Origin: Acanthamoeba sp. SK_2022b
Taxonomy: Eukaryota; Discosea; Longamoebia; Acanthamoebidae
NCBI GenBank assembly: GCA_027943245.1
Contig: JANDJZ010000268.1
Location: 1-58,101 of the forward strand
Reading direction: 5' to 3'
Length of the DNA: 58,101 bases
The position numbers and the translations under genes are program-made. Within the stretch, counting starts at the first letter, position 1. Each line of letters opens with the position of its first letter. Of this stretch, positions 44,867 through 56,397 are shown one piece after another. Below the pieces are notes generated by a model. It did not search any database, was not told the DNA's origin, and saw only the letters and a program-made list of their open reading frames with translations.

Positions 44867-45835
44867 CGCGCGTGGCCACGGACCTGTTGGCCGGTGGGAT
44901 GGCAGTCGATGTGCACTTCGACTATGTCGACCTTGTGCTTGGGCAGCACGTACTGGAGGGTCTTCTTGATGGCGCCGTAGGTGAAGTTCATGCACAGCAG
45001 GGCGTCGCCCGCCTGGAACGGGAACGAGCGCAGGATGGCGTTGATCGCCGTCGTCGCATTGCGCGCAAACACCACCTCGTGCGGCTTCGCTCCTGGCCTC
45101 CACCCATCCACCACACACCCACACCACACATGCGTGAGACTGGCTCCCCGACAGAGAGAGAGAGAGAGAGAGAGAGACGAACCGATGAACTTGGACAGAC
45201 CGCGCACGGCGTGGCTGATGAGCGGGAACAGCTCGCAGTTGAACCAACGGCACGGCTGCTCCTCCTGCGGGTGTGGGGTCAGAGAAAAGGAAAGAAAAAG
45301 AAAGAAAAAGATACGAACCACGTGGTCGAGCCACTGGCCGTAGACCTGCTTGACCGGACGCGGCATGGCGCCGTAGGAGCCGTGGTTGAGGAAGTGCACG
45401 CCCTCCTTGAAGTGGAACCACTTTCTCATCTCCGCACCTGCAAGTGTCACAAGTGTTGCGTGTCGCGTCGTGTGAGCGCGATGTCGCTTGGTAAGCTGGA
45501 CTCAACGTGAGCTATCCATATGGATCTGTCACGCACCGAACGCTGGGGGGCCGTTCTTGGCCCACTCGGCCTCCAGCTCGGGGGAGAACTGCGGGAAGGG
45601 CAGCTCCGGGGCCGTGTAGTCGTTGTCATGCTGGTGCACCAGCGCTACCGCTCGGCTGTAGTTCGCGGAGCCCTGACCTTGTTATTGTGGATTCATAAAA
45701 AAAATAAAAAATAAAAAAAATAATCAATTGGATCATTGGTTCCTGTTTCGGCGAATGGTGTATCTATGCGCCTATGTTACCTTTGGGTTTCTCAGCCACC
45801 ACAGCCTGCTCTGGACCAACCGCCCTGCTCTCCAT
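43337..45835 (-). CDS. PLP-dependent class V aminotransferase, isopenicillin-N-epimerase-like
   Basis: About eleven exons from ATG 45835. Exon 1 (about 45780-45835) joins in phase to the next via an acceptor after AACAAG, giving MESRAVGPEQAVVAEKPKGQ. Fold-type I landmarks are present: FLNHGSYGAMPRPV, VVFARNATTAINAIL, VVLLDHIISPLGMVLP, RVLVDGAHVVGQIPLN (PLP-binding Asp) and FVSNCHKWLYAPRG, with the lysine that forms the internal aldimine. RPAVISHGYEQGFHSEF and WQGT follow, then the small domain ending VVRISGQIYLERSDYTRF. This family includes cysteine-desulfurase-like and epimerase-like enzymes; substrate unknown. Introns carry several microsatellites. The gene shares about 190 bp of upstream DNA with the plus-strand sirtuin gene. 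Confidence 0.88.
43975..44080. repeat. (CA)n microsatellite in an intron of the aminotransferase gene
   Basis: About 50 CA units with two phase slips, between the exon starting TDDYTPFLSV (about 43972) and the next one upstream. Confidence 0.95.
44271..44357. repeat. (CGTGT)n pentanucleotide repeat filling an intron
   Basis: About 17 perfect copies of CGTGT (ACACG on the coding strand). The phase-consistent intron runs from GTACCTCTCC to GTGGACAG, so the repeat makes up most of it. Confidence 0.95.
44771..44872. repeat. (TG)n(CG)n microsatellite in an intron of the aminotransferase gene
   Basis: TGTGTTG variants, about 30 TG units and then eight CG units, next to the exon ending in HPTGQQV. 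Confidence 0.95.
45150..45176. repeat. (GA)n tract in an intron of the aminotransferase gene
   Basis: About 13 GA units in the intron between the exons encoding RPGAKPHEVVF and SKFIG. Confidence 0.9.
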
Positions 45836-45903
45836 CTCAAAACAGAAAACCTCTTGGGCGGCTAGCTTTCGCGAAATTGCTGCGGCCAAAAGAAAACTGA
45901 GAA

Positions 45904-45912
45904 TATATAAAA
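45904..45912 (+). promoter_or_regulatory. Possible TATA element in a divergent promoter
   Basis: TATATAAAA lies about 115 bases before the ATG of the sirtuin fusion, inside the 190-bp region between two divergent start codons. It is suggestive by position and sequence only. Confidence 0.3.
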
Positions 45913-46025
45913 AGAAGAGGTAAATATGAATAAAACCAAACCACGTTACACAACAGCTGCCAGCAAGCGATCACACCTGAGAGAAGACCCTCACTTAAGA
46001 TAAGACCTTCACACGCTTACAATTG

Positions 46026-48679
46026 ATGGAAGCTTCATTTGAAGAAGGAAAGACTGGTACCGCACCTGAACCTCACCTTCGTTCCGAAGGTGAAGGTCTT
46101 GCACCCCAGTGCGGAACCTCACCTGGTGGGATCCCACCGGTGGTGATGTTCTTGCTCTTATCTGGGCCAAGACCTTCACATATCTCGTTTGCCGGCACAC
46201 CCCAGGCGGTGTGTTGTGTGACCCTCACTCACAAACCCATCCTCCGGGCGACAGGGTTCTACGTGGAGCCCAAGCTCGACTGCCCGCACATCGCCCAGCA
46301 CGTAAGGTGCAACGCGTCGAAGGAGGCGCTCAAGGCCGTAGCGGCCCTCGGGCCCTGCGAGACCTGTCACGACAGCAAGGAGAACTGGGCGTGTCTGCAG
46401 TGTACGTAATCCGAGAGTAGTGTAGTGGCTGTCGGTTTGTGGGGAGCTGATGGCCATCAACACACAGGCGGCAAGAAGTTCTGCTCGCGCTACGTGGCGG
46501 GCCACATGAAGGATCACAATGCCGAGACCGGCCACGCCATCACCGTGAGCTACTCGGACTTCTCCTTCTGGTGCTACGAATGCGACTCCTACATCGCCCA
46601 CTCCATCTTCCGTCCTCTACTCGCCATGTACTACTCGCCCCCCCCCCCCTCGCTTTACCTTGTCCAGTCCGCCACATGTTACTGATGTCATCATTGCAAT
46701 GATATTGAATAGGTTGAAGGACAGCAAGTTTGGCGATACCGGCACCGGCGGCCGCTACACGGCGCACCAGACCCACACGCAAATGGAGGAGATCGAAGAG
46801 ACGCCCGAGGAGCTGGCGGCCAAGATCAAGGCCCTGGCCGGCATGATCCGCGACTCCCAGCACTGCGTGTTCTTCACGGGCGCTGGCATCTCCACGTCGG
46901 CCGGCATCCCGGACTACCGCGGGCCGCAGGGCGTGTGGACGCTCAAGGCCACGGGCAAGACGCGGACCGGCAAGACCGTGCCAATGCTAAGCGCCGTGCC
47001 CACGGCCACCCACATGGCCATGGTCAAGCTGCACGACGTGGGGCGCATGCACTACCTCATCTCCCAGAACGTTGATGGCATCCACAGGAAGAGCGGCATC
47101 CACCCGAACCGCATCAGCGAACTGCACGGCAACTCAAATCTCGAGGTAGGACCCTCTGTTCCACACAGTACATTCCGCAGGCTGTCCCTCCCTAACCTGA
47201 CGTGGCGTTGCGTGTCCGTCGCGGATGGCCATAGGTGTGCTGCTGGTGCGGCAAGGAGTACATGAGAGACTTTGACACATGCCACAACTCGGCCGCTGGA
47301 TCCCACGAGACCGGCAGGCGTTGCACTGCGCCCGGCTGCGGCGGTCCGCTGCTCGACACGATCATCAACTTTGGCGAGAACCTCCCCAAGAAGGTGCCAA
47401 CATTACGTTGTGGAATTCAGTCAGTCAGCTGTCGCGACTGTTGCTGTAGCTTCTGACCCAGCACGACGCGAAATCGGCTTGCAGGACCTGGTACGCGCTT
47501 ATGACGAATGCGACAAGGCCGACCTGATCGTGTGCCTCGGCTCGTCGCTGACCGTATCGCCCGCCAACGATCTTCCCAAGCGCGTGGCCAAGCACGGCGG
47601 CAACCTCGTCATCGTGAACCTTCAGCGAACTCCCCTGGATGGCCTGAGGTGCGTGCCCCCCCTCCTCCCCCGTTGGTCGCGGCGTTGCTTCACGCTCGCC
47701 GCAAGGCTGATGAGCAAACGTGTGTGGTGTGCGCGTCGTGCCTCCCTGTGCAGCACTCTGCGCATTCATGGGCGCACGGATCAGGTCATGACGGGCGTGA
47801 TGGCGGAGCTGGGTATTGAGGTTCCCCCGTTCATACTCAACCGCCGCGTGCGTGTCCAGCACAATAAACAGGCCCTCACCGGTACCGGCAGCACTCCGCC
47901 ATCTCCGCCATGCGTCTCGAATGGCCACTCACGCTCGCGGGGGCGGGGTGGCGTGTGCTCTGATCGCAGTTGAGGCGTTGGACCTGGACGGGACGCCCAT
48001 CTCGCTCTTCACCACCGTCAAGGCGCAGTTCCTGCCGGACGGCAAGGTCGTCAAGAAGCAGACGCAGTCCGTGCTGGGCCGCATGGAGACGGTCTACGCC
48101 TTTGAGCGGTCGACAGGCGAGGCTGCCACGGAGGTCAAGATCGAGCTCCACTTCATGGGCCACTACAGGGAGCCTACCTTCCGCTTCACCTACGCCGTAC
48201 GCCGACGCCTCCACTGCCCCGCTCGTTTGTGGCTTCTCGCGTTGCTCACCACCAAGGTGTTTGCAGTTGGAGGGGGAGAGCAGCGACAAGCAGTTCATGA
48301 TCGGATTCAACCCGGAGGAGGCCACCTGGGACATCAAGGAGGTGGAGTCGATGGGGGACGGGGCTGGCGCCGTGGGCGGAGAGACGGAGGTCAAGACTGG
48401 CCCCGAACACTGGCCCAAGTTTGCCCGGGACTCCACGCACGAGCACCAGCTCAAGCTCAAGAAGGCGGTCTACACCGGCGTCTACAGGTGGGGAGAGTCT
48501 CGGACACAATCTGGGCTAGATCCAATCCCATAGGCTATCCTCACTCATTCGCGCGCGTGTTGTGTTGCGTGTTGTTGTTCTTCAGGTGCAACAAGTGCAT
48601 GCGGCCGGGCACGGGCTGGGTCTACCACTGCAAGCCCTGCGCGTTCGATCTCCACCCGTTCTGCTGCGACAAGCAGTAA
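46026..48679 (+). CDS. Sirtuin fused to an N-terminal ZnF-UBP and a C-terminal C1-like zinc finger
   Basis: About nine exons. A short first exon (46026-46056) joins in phase after ACAG (about 46254) to the zinc-finger exon. Domain 1 is ZnF-UBP: CPHIAQHVRC, CETCHDSKENWACLQC, KKFCSRYVAGHMKDHNAETG and FWCYECDSYI; this fold binds the free C-terminus of ubiquitin. Domain 2 is a SIRT6/7-type sirtuin: FFTGAGISTSAGIPDYRGP, SQNVDGIHRKSGI, the catalytic His in ISELHGN, zinc cysteines in CWCGKEY and CTAPGCGGPL, then INFGENLP, LGSSLTVSPAN and LVIVNLQRTPLD. A linker with beta-rich segments follows (VEALDLDGTPISLF; FMIGFNPEEATWD). Domain 3 ends the protein: CNKCMRPGTGWVYHCKPC and FDLHPFCC, a C1-like finger. 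The enzyme should use NAD to deacylate lysines and may be recruited by ubiquitin. Confidence 0.9.
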
Positions 48680-48796
48680 GCCCCCGAGACTGGAAAAGGC
48701 CAAAGCGAGAGCGGCTTGTCTGATTTTCTTTGTCTTTTTCCAAATAGATATTTGCTGCGCACTAATTTATTTGAGTTATATTACTATTATTCGCAC

Positions 48797-50772
48797 ATGG
48801 AACGTATCGGCTCAGCGCATTCGATCGATGCGTTGTTGGGCGAGCTCGATGATGACGAGTACAACTGCCCCTCCCGTTTTTGGCGTTTGATTTGATTGTT
48901 GCTCTCTGGGCTTGCTTGCGATTGACCGCAGAATCCATCCATGCGCCGGCATGATGCAGTGGGCTGGCCGAGTTGGAGGAGGAGCTGGGCTTGAACGACG
49001 ACATGGGCGGGTCGGGGGAGTACCCCATGACCGTCCTGCACGCCCCCTCGAGTCAGTCCGGCGGCTTCCTATCGTCTTCTCCGCCCACGGCCTCGTCCTC
49101 GCTCCCCTACGGTCGGGGCGACAATGGGACCGACGGCGAGCTGGCCATCGTGCAGCACTACGCGCAAAGGTTCAGCAACGACGCGCTCAAGGCGCAAGAC
49201 GCCGCCGACAACACCGTCAAGGCTGTCTTCATCGTCAGGTTCGACGTCAACGAGGGTGCGTCTGTCCACCGTGTGTGCTGCCGTGCAGTGCCCGGTGTGT
49301 GTTGTGTGTGGCAGGCGTGTCATATGTGCTTAATGTGGGACATGGTCGCAGGCAACGTGATCCAGTGGCAGTACCCAAAGGACATCGACCTATCGGGCGT
49401 CGAGTTCAAAGCCATGGCCAGCGGCTCTCACAACATCGACTCGGACATCGTGTTTGTTGCACCACGTGCCTCTCTTCTCTTTGACTCTGGCTCATTCGTC
49501 GTATGTGCGTGTGGGTCTGCAGCTATTTCAAACTCGGCGACCTGTACGGCATATCGTGCTACGAGAAGCGGCTCATGCGCGGCAATGTCGAGCTCAGAGG
49601 TGTACTCATGACCGCCGTCGGCCTGCTCAGCACCAACTACCACAACCACCACCAGCACATCTCCTTCCTCTCCGACCAGGTCCAGTACGTTGCCTTTCTC
49701 ATTTATTCATTTTTACTTCCTTCCTTTTTGTTATTTTTCTGGGCAATAATTGCAGCGATTGACAAATTTATTTTTTTTATCATTTAATAAATAAAATGGA
49801 AATCATTTTAAAAATCAAATAAAATGAATTTTTAGCTAATGTGGCTTGGTGTGAGCAGTGCGGTCAACCATGCGTCGTCGTTTGATCACGAGCTGCTCGT
49901 TGAATACTTTCACAACTCGCATCAAGTCTTGGACGACCGACAACCACCTTCTTCGTCATCTTCATCTTCAACGTCGTCGGTGCCACCATCGCCCCTGGCC
50001 TCGCGCATCCCGCACGGCTACTTCATCAACTTCCTGCGCCACTTTGGACCGCACGTCTTCTCGATATGGAAGAGCGTGCTGATGCGTCAGCGCATCCTCT
50101 TCTACGCGCCGCCGCCGGTGCGGGCCACCTGCGCCCACGTCTACTGCGCCAACATGCTGGCCTACACGCGCGTGCGCCAGTTTCGATGGGACGCCAACCC
50201 GCTGTTCTACGTCAACATCAACGACATGAAGACGCTCCACGAGCAGGAGACCTTCATCGCCTCCACGACCGAGGCCATATTCCAGAAGAAGTTCCACATC
50301 TACGACGTCTACGTGGCCAGGTACAAGTTCCACATGCCCACCAAGGAGGCCGAGCTGCCCCTGCGCGTTACCGACGGCGATCGCTCGCGCTACCGCTACC
50401 TCCTCGAGATCGTGTCCACCTACCTCGACACCTACAAGGCTGAACAACACATCATCAAGTGCGTAACTCACCACCACCCACCAACCACCATCCACCAACC
50501 ACCAACCACCACACTAGACAGGCTTGATAACGCACACATGCACACATGCACACACGCACACGCACACACGCAGGTTCTTTTTGGGGCTCAACAACAAGCT
50601 GTTCGAGGGCCTGCTGCGGGCGCACGAGCAGGGCGAGGCGGTGCAGGCGTCCGACCTGCCTGAGCGATTCGGCCTTCACTCGACCGACCTCGTCTTCTTC
50701 TCGGCGCTCGTCGGCGCGCTCAACCTCAACCTTTCCGTGGTCCCGCCCCGGAGCTGCCTGTGCTGCTTCTAG
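48797..50772 (+). CDS. DENND11: DENN-domain protein, DENND11 (LCHN) family
   Basis: About seven exons from ATG 48797. The first exon (MERIGSAHSIDALLGELDDD) joins in phase to GLAELEEELGLNDDMGG. The DENN core begins VKAVFIVRFDVNEGNVIQWQ; the string GVEFKAMASGSHNIDSD is the signature I know from vertebrate LCHN/DENND11. It continues KLGDLYGISCYEKR and RHFGPHVFSIWKSVLMRQRI, VRATCAHVYCANMLAY, and NPLFYVNINDMKTLHEQ. The last exon ends in a Cys-rich SCLCCF that could be lipidated. DENN proteins act as exchange factors for Rab GTPases in membrane traffic. A Ser/Pro insert lies near 49950-49990. Confidence 0.9.
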
Positions 50773-51426
50773 AGAGTCACATAGAGTGAGAGAGAAGCTC
50801 CCTCGGTCCCTCTTTCTTCTCTGTGCTTCATAGCCACTAATCCTCCTTTTTTATTTGTATTATTATATTAATATGTAATAATACATGGATTTTTTGTACA
50901 GTTTGAACCTGTGGACGAACCGGGTGTGCTCTAGCGTTGCTACGTCGACAACATCTATGACTATGTGACTGGCTCTCTTTTGGTAGGTAATGGCCAAATT
51001 AAGCACGATATGCCCCAAAATACGTCCCGCCTGGCGACATGTCGGGAAAGAAAAAGGCGCTTTGGGGGACAGCAAGGTACGACCGAGCCGGTACCCTTGG
51101 GCTAGTCTTGATTGCGAGTAAAGGAGAGAGGGAGAGAGCGCGCGCGAGAAGAAAGAGGTAGGAGAAGCTAATCTCGGGAGAGCGACAGAGAGGAAGGACA
51201 CCAGGCTCAATCCCTAACCTACAACGTCATCGACGCCAGATCTCTTTCTTCGCTTCAACAGCTTTGTCATTCCTCTCCCTGCCAGAGAGAAGGCCCTTGA
51301 GCGTGCCCTCATCCAACCTTAGACTGATGCAACGGGGGGCTGTGAGCCGTGACCGACTCTAGGAATACATCACCGTCATCGTCATCTTCATCGTCACCAA
51401 CTCTTCAACACATCCGCATTGTAATT
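50773..51426. other. Intergenic region
   Basis: The 3' flank of the DENN gene (AT-rich) and the promoter side of the RhoGAP gene, with a purine-rich GAGA tract near 51120-51160. No gene was recognised. Confidence 0.5.
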
Positions 51427-54400
51427 ATGAAAAAGCGTTGGTTCGGCGGACGAAGGGACGCCGTCTTCGATCCCCTCAAGCCCGGCGTACCACCCGTCGT
51501 GGAGGGACCCCTCTCATATCTCGAGAAGAACGGTGTGCTTCCCCCCCCCCCGGAGCTCCGCTTGTTCTCCCTCCCGCCGCATCACATCAGGCACATCACT
51601 GTCGAGTGCTCATATATCTTTGTACGACCCGCAGGAGTGAATACAGTGGGACTGTTCCGTACGGCAGGTTCGGCTGCGACCTCGCGAGTGATAAAGGCCC
51701 GCTATGACAAAGGTAAAGGCGAGCAATGGCGTGCTGATGCGCCCTCGTGTGGGCCTGTGGTTTGCAACGTCAGAGGCGTGGCGTTCCTCTGTGTGCTGCT
51801 AACGCCCGACTGATGTCTGCAGGCAAACCAGTCGACCTGTCCAATCTCGACGTGCACACTGTGGCCGGCGTCGTGACTCTCTTCTTCAACAAACTGCCCA
51901 ACCCCCTACTCACAACCGAGCTCTACGATTGCTTCATCACCGCTGTCGGTATGTGTGTGCGGCTTGCGCGACGAGTGCAAGCAAAGCTGATGGTGGGTGT
52001 TCTCAGAGGTGCCCGACGAAGAGACGAGGCTGGAGTGCATCCGACAATGCTTGGAATTGCTACCACCAGGCAACAAGGCCGTGCTTACTCGTCTCGTTGG
52101 CTTCCTTCAGATCATTGCCGAGAACAAGGTACCCTCTAGCACACTCGTTCCTGGTGCACAAGGTGACGAGTCACTCACCCACAAAATCGTAGAACGTGAC
52201 CAAGATGGACTCGCGCAACCTGGCAATTGTATTCGCCCCCACCATCCTGCGGCCACCCGAGGCGCCCGAAGGCGAGGAGAACTCCATTGCCGCGCTACTG
52301 GGCGACTCTCTGCTGGCCCACAAGCTGATGGAAGCCTTCATCAAAAACTACGATGACCTCCTCGGGGTGACCACCACCTCTTATTTGGAATATAACTTAA
52401 GTTATGTAGTTAATCTGATTTATCGTGTGTGTTACAGAGCAACAAGCCGGTGTGTCGACTCAAGATACGCCATTCGTTGACGCCCGTCCAACAAGCCGCG
52501 TTCTTCCGCACCATCAAGCGCGGCACCATCAAGCTCGCCGAAGCCATGCTCACGTACCCCACTCACCCTCGCACATACACGCCACCGCCAGGACAAGTGT
52601 GCTGATATACGGCTGCGGACCAGGTATGACGGCTTTGGGCCAGCACCGCCCCCTCAGCCGCCTCCACCCCCGCCACTGGAGCTGGAACCGAGCGCCAGCG
52701 AGAAGAAGAAGAGGATGCGGAGCCGACGCGAGAAGCCAAACAAGAAGGAGCGGAAGAGCATCCTCCGCTCGAGCGGAACGTCGCCGACCCCACCGCCCCA
52801 GCCCTCCGAAGCGTCGCACGAGGCGGGACGACCCAAGCGCATGCTCACCAGCAACGACGAGGAGTACTGGTTCGGGCCCTACAGCGGGTCTGACAGCGAA
52901 GAGGAGTGTACGTTGACAGCACCGGCCCTCCCCCACTCATGCGCCCGTGGGGCATAGGTTGATGGACTGACGCTGAGTGTGGCGTCATCGCAGTCGACGA
53001 GCTCGATTCTACGGTGCCAAGCGGTGGCTTTACCGTACGCAGCGTCGCTGTTCCTCGCGGCAACTTGGGGTGATACGCTGACGTGGTTATATCTTTGTTG
53101 TTGTTCTTGTGGCATGCGCATGTGGACGTGTGGGTTGGATGGTTGGCAGTCCGAAGAAGAGCAGCGCACCTTCGAGCGCTCGTTCAGCACGAACCCTAAC
53201 AACAACGTCATGTGGGACAAGCGAACCAACAGCCGACGGGGCAAGGCCTCGGCCATACTATCGACAAGCGCAGGTGCCAGCAGGCAGGCCGAGGAGCTGG
53301 CCAAGTTGGAGCTCGGGCCCCAGAGTGCGCGGGCTGCACGACCACACCAGCCGGATGAGGACCCAGGGGACGAGGTGGCGGTCATCAACCCGCTGCTGGC
53401 CCTGCCCGGCTGGGCCGAGGGCGAGCCTCAGCGCAGGCTCACGCGCATCAACCGCTCCGGTAGCGAGACAGTCACGTCAGACTTGCGCAAGGACGTGCGT
53501 CGAGGGACAGACGGCGGCGGCTTTGGCGCTCCGAATGTGGGCAACTCCACGCCGTTTTCTGCCACTGGAAACATCGTCGAGCAGCGGCGGGTGAGCGTGT
53601 CGGGCACGGGCTTGACGCGCGAGAAGAAGCGGCCCAGCCACAGCCCGTCGGCTCCCGGCTCGCTGATCAACTTGCCGGCAGGGGCCGCCCTCCCCGCCCC
53701 GCTCGTTTCCTTTGACGACGCAGCGCTTCCGCGGGGCGGCAGCGCCACGGCGGCACCACGAGGGCGCAGCTCGACAGCCGACACGTCGGCCAAGAGCAAG
53801 AACAAGAAGCGAATATCGCTCAACCGCATCAACGGCATTAACGCCATGGAGAAGGTGAGCGACATGATCCGCAATGTCAAGGAGCGCAAGAACAAGAACA
53901 AGCGCGACCACAGCGGCGGCTCGCCACAGGCGCCCAACAACACCGGCGGAAGCGGAAGCCCCAAGATCGAGTACGTGTCGCAGCCGCGCAAGGTTGACGA
54001 GCTGCCGTTCCAGGACCCGGCGGTGGCGGCGTACATCGCCGCCATGAAGGCCTCCCACCAGAGCGTGGCCGACGACACGAAGGACGGCGGGAAGGACAAC
54101 CCGGAGCCGGTGCGCAAGAAGGCAGGAGCCAAGCTCGAGGACGCCCTGGAGGTCCGCCGGCGCGAGCGGGAGAACCAGAGGGGAGACGACGTTGATGGTG
54201 AGGGCATCGACGCGGATGCTGATAGCGCTGGCGGGGCCGACGCCGCGCAGCCGGCCGCCCAGGACCGGCAGCGCTCCAACTCGGACATGTCCGAACACCC
54301 GATGTTGGCCTCGCCTGACGGTGCCTCGTCGTCGCCCTCCCCCACTCTGTCGGCGACGCCCTCGGCGCAGTCGCTGCCCGCATCGCCCAACTCCACAAAG

Positions 54401-56313
54401 CGGTGGAGCAGGTCGTCCCCCAACCACAGAGAGACGGACAGCGAGAGCGACCAGGACTCGCCGGGCGAGAGCGACACCTTACCGGCGGCCCACCGCGGGC
54501 TCATGCAGCGTGGCTACTCCGAACGGGTCCCGTTGGCAGCCAAGGTGGAGCGCAGCCGCAAGATGAAGTCAGGCGTGCCCTCCTCCTCCGGCGCCGAACC
54601 AGCCAAGAAAACGACGATAAGAAAGAGCGCCGGCGACATAGCCAACAGGGAGGAAGCCGGGCAGTTGACGCCCCCCACGGCCTCGAGCGAGAGCAAGCAG
54701 GGCTTCGATGAGAGGCTCAGCGAGGACAGCATCGAGAGCGAGGTGGTGGGCACCCGGATCGCGTATGAGGTGGAGACCGACGCCGACGAAGACACCCACA
54801 GCGGCTACGATGACGACCTCGAGGAGAGGCGTCTTACAAGCAGAGACGATTGGTACAACGAGACCATCGTCAGCCATTCGAGCCCCGGCCTCGGCGGTGG
54901 CGGCGACGACGGCGACGACGGCGATGAGGACCACGAGAAGCCGCGAAGGAGCACGGCGCCGGCGAAGACGGCCGCACCCGCGCCGTCAGACGGCGACGCA
55001 CCTTCGCGGAGTAGGAGTAGGCCCAGCGGCCTGCATCCGCGTGACCCTCGCGGCTTCGCCAGAGACTCGCCTCCGGGGGCATCGCTGCAGCGTCGACCGC
55101 TCGCGCAGCTGCTGATCTCTCCTCGGCTCAATCGGTCCACGTCGCCGCGCGACCCCACGGGGGGCAGGGCTACCGCCGACGAGTTGGCTCGTACGAGCCC
55201 CTACAGAATCGTACGGAGCCCCCCTCGATCTCTCCCTGCGACAGTAATGCGCTGGGACAGAGAATCATGATTTTTCTTATGCGTGCAGGCGCTGAACGGG
55301 AGGTTACGTTCGTGGGACGACACGAGGACGCCCCCGCAGATGCGCAAGAGCAGATCGAAGCCGGACCTGTTCGCGCCGTTCCCCGCCACGGCGTCGTCCT
55401 CTATGTCCTCCAGCACCAGCACTAGCCCGAGCGAGGCGCGCCACTTCATGACCGAATCGTTGCTGGCCAGCAACACCAGCGCCACGAACAGCAACAGCAG
55501 CAGCAACAATAACAGCGTCCAGAACAGCACCGACACTGAATGGGCAGCGGCCGTGCGGCGCAGGCTGTCGGCGCCGTATCCCGGCGGCACCTCGGCATGG
55601 GACGACACTGAGACCGACAGCGACACCCACATCTACCACCACTACTACGGGGGCGGGTCCGAGGCCGACTTGCTGTGGTGGCGCAACGCCAAGGCACGTC
55701 GGCTAGCGCGCGACCCGTCGGGCTCCCACACGGGCTCGGAGATCTACCCCAAGGGCAAGCGGTCGTCTCACGGCCTGTACCAGGCCACCTTACGCCGCTG
55801 CATCTCCTCCCCGGCCCTCATCCCACACTCCAGCCCCCGGCCCAAGCCTCCCGACGCCCATGAGATTGCTGGTGCGTGCCACGGACATAGCGTTGCATAT
55901 TGGTGATGACGCTAATTGACGAGAGGTGATTGGGCCACACAGAGAGCATTCTTAAGGGCAACCTGACGGACCTGTGGAGCAAGTACCTGTCGACGCTCCA
56001 GTCGCACCGACGGGCGAGCACCGACCTCAAGATCGTCTCGATCCTCAAGGAGCGCATGGAATCGATCGAGTCGGACGACATGTTCGACTACTTCATGGAG
56101 ATGGAGGGCGCCGCCAACGATCCCACCATGCCACGCAAGAGCAGCCTCAAGTCCAACGCCGGAACTGACGGGGCACACAAGCTTCGTCTGGCAGCGCTGG
56201 CCAGCGAAGAGACGACGTCTACGAGCACAGAGCTGTCCGAGAAGAACGACAAGGAACAACAACACATCGATAAGGATCACGAGCAACAGCGGGAAACGCA
56301 GGAGGAGCGGTGA
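51427..56313 (+). CDS. RhoGAP-domain protein with a long disordered tail
   Basis: About twelve exons from ATG 51427, roughly 1,400 residues. The RhoGAP domain is N-terminal: PLSYLEKNG, then GVNTVGLFRTAGSAATSRVI with the arginine finger in GLFRTAG, LSNLDVHTVAGVVTLFF, NKLPNPLLTTELYDCF, LPPGNKAVLTRLVGFLQI and MDSRNLAIVFAPTIL with the conserved Lys/Asn-Ala pattern. It speeds GTP hydrolysis by Rho or Rac GTPases and so acts on actin dynamics. After it come a Pro-rich run (PAPPPQPPPPPPLELEP), basic tracts, and over 700 residues of Ser/Asp/Glu-rich disordered sequence, mainly one large exon (about 53150-55260). The last exons have ESILKGNLTDLWSKYLSTLQ and ERMESIESDDMFDYFMEME, a conserved-looking helical end. 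Splice sites near 52590-52630 are uncertain. Confidence 0.85.
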
Positions 56314-56397
56314 GCAACCGCTCTCCCAATGCACAACACAACAATAAATGTACGAAATTATTTAGAATTTTTATTTGGTTTTCTAGCCACAGGCAAC

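Noticed and set aside
52979..55270. Stand-alone protein of 763 residues
   Set aside because: It is the large internal exon of the RhoGAP gene read through its upstream intron. The beginning, before about 53150, does not look like coding sequence.
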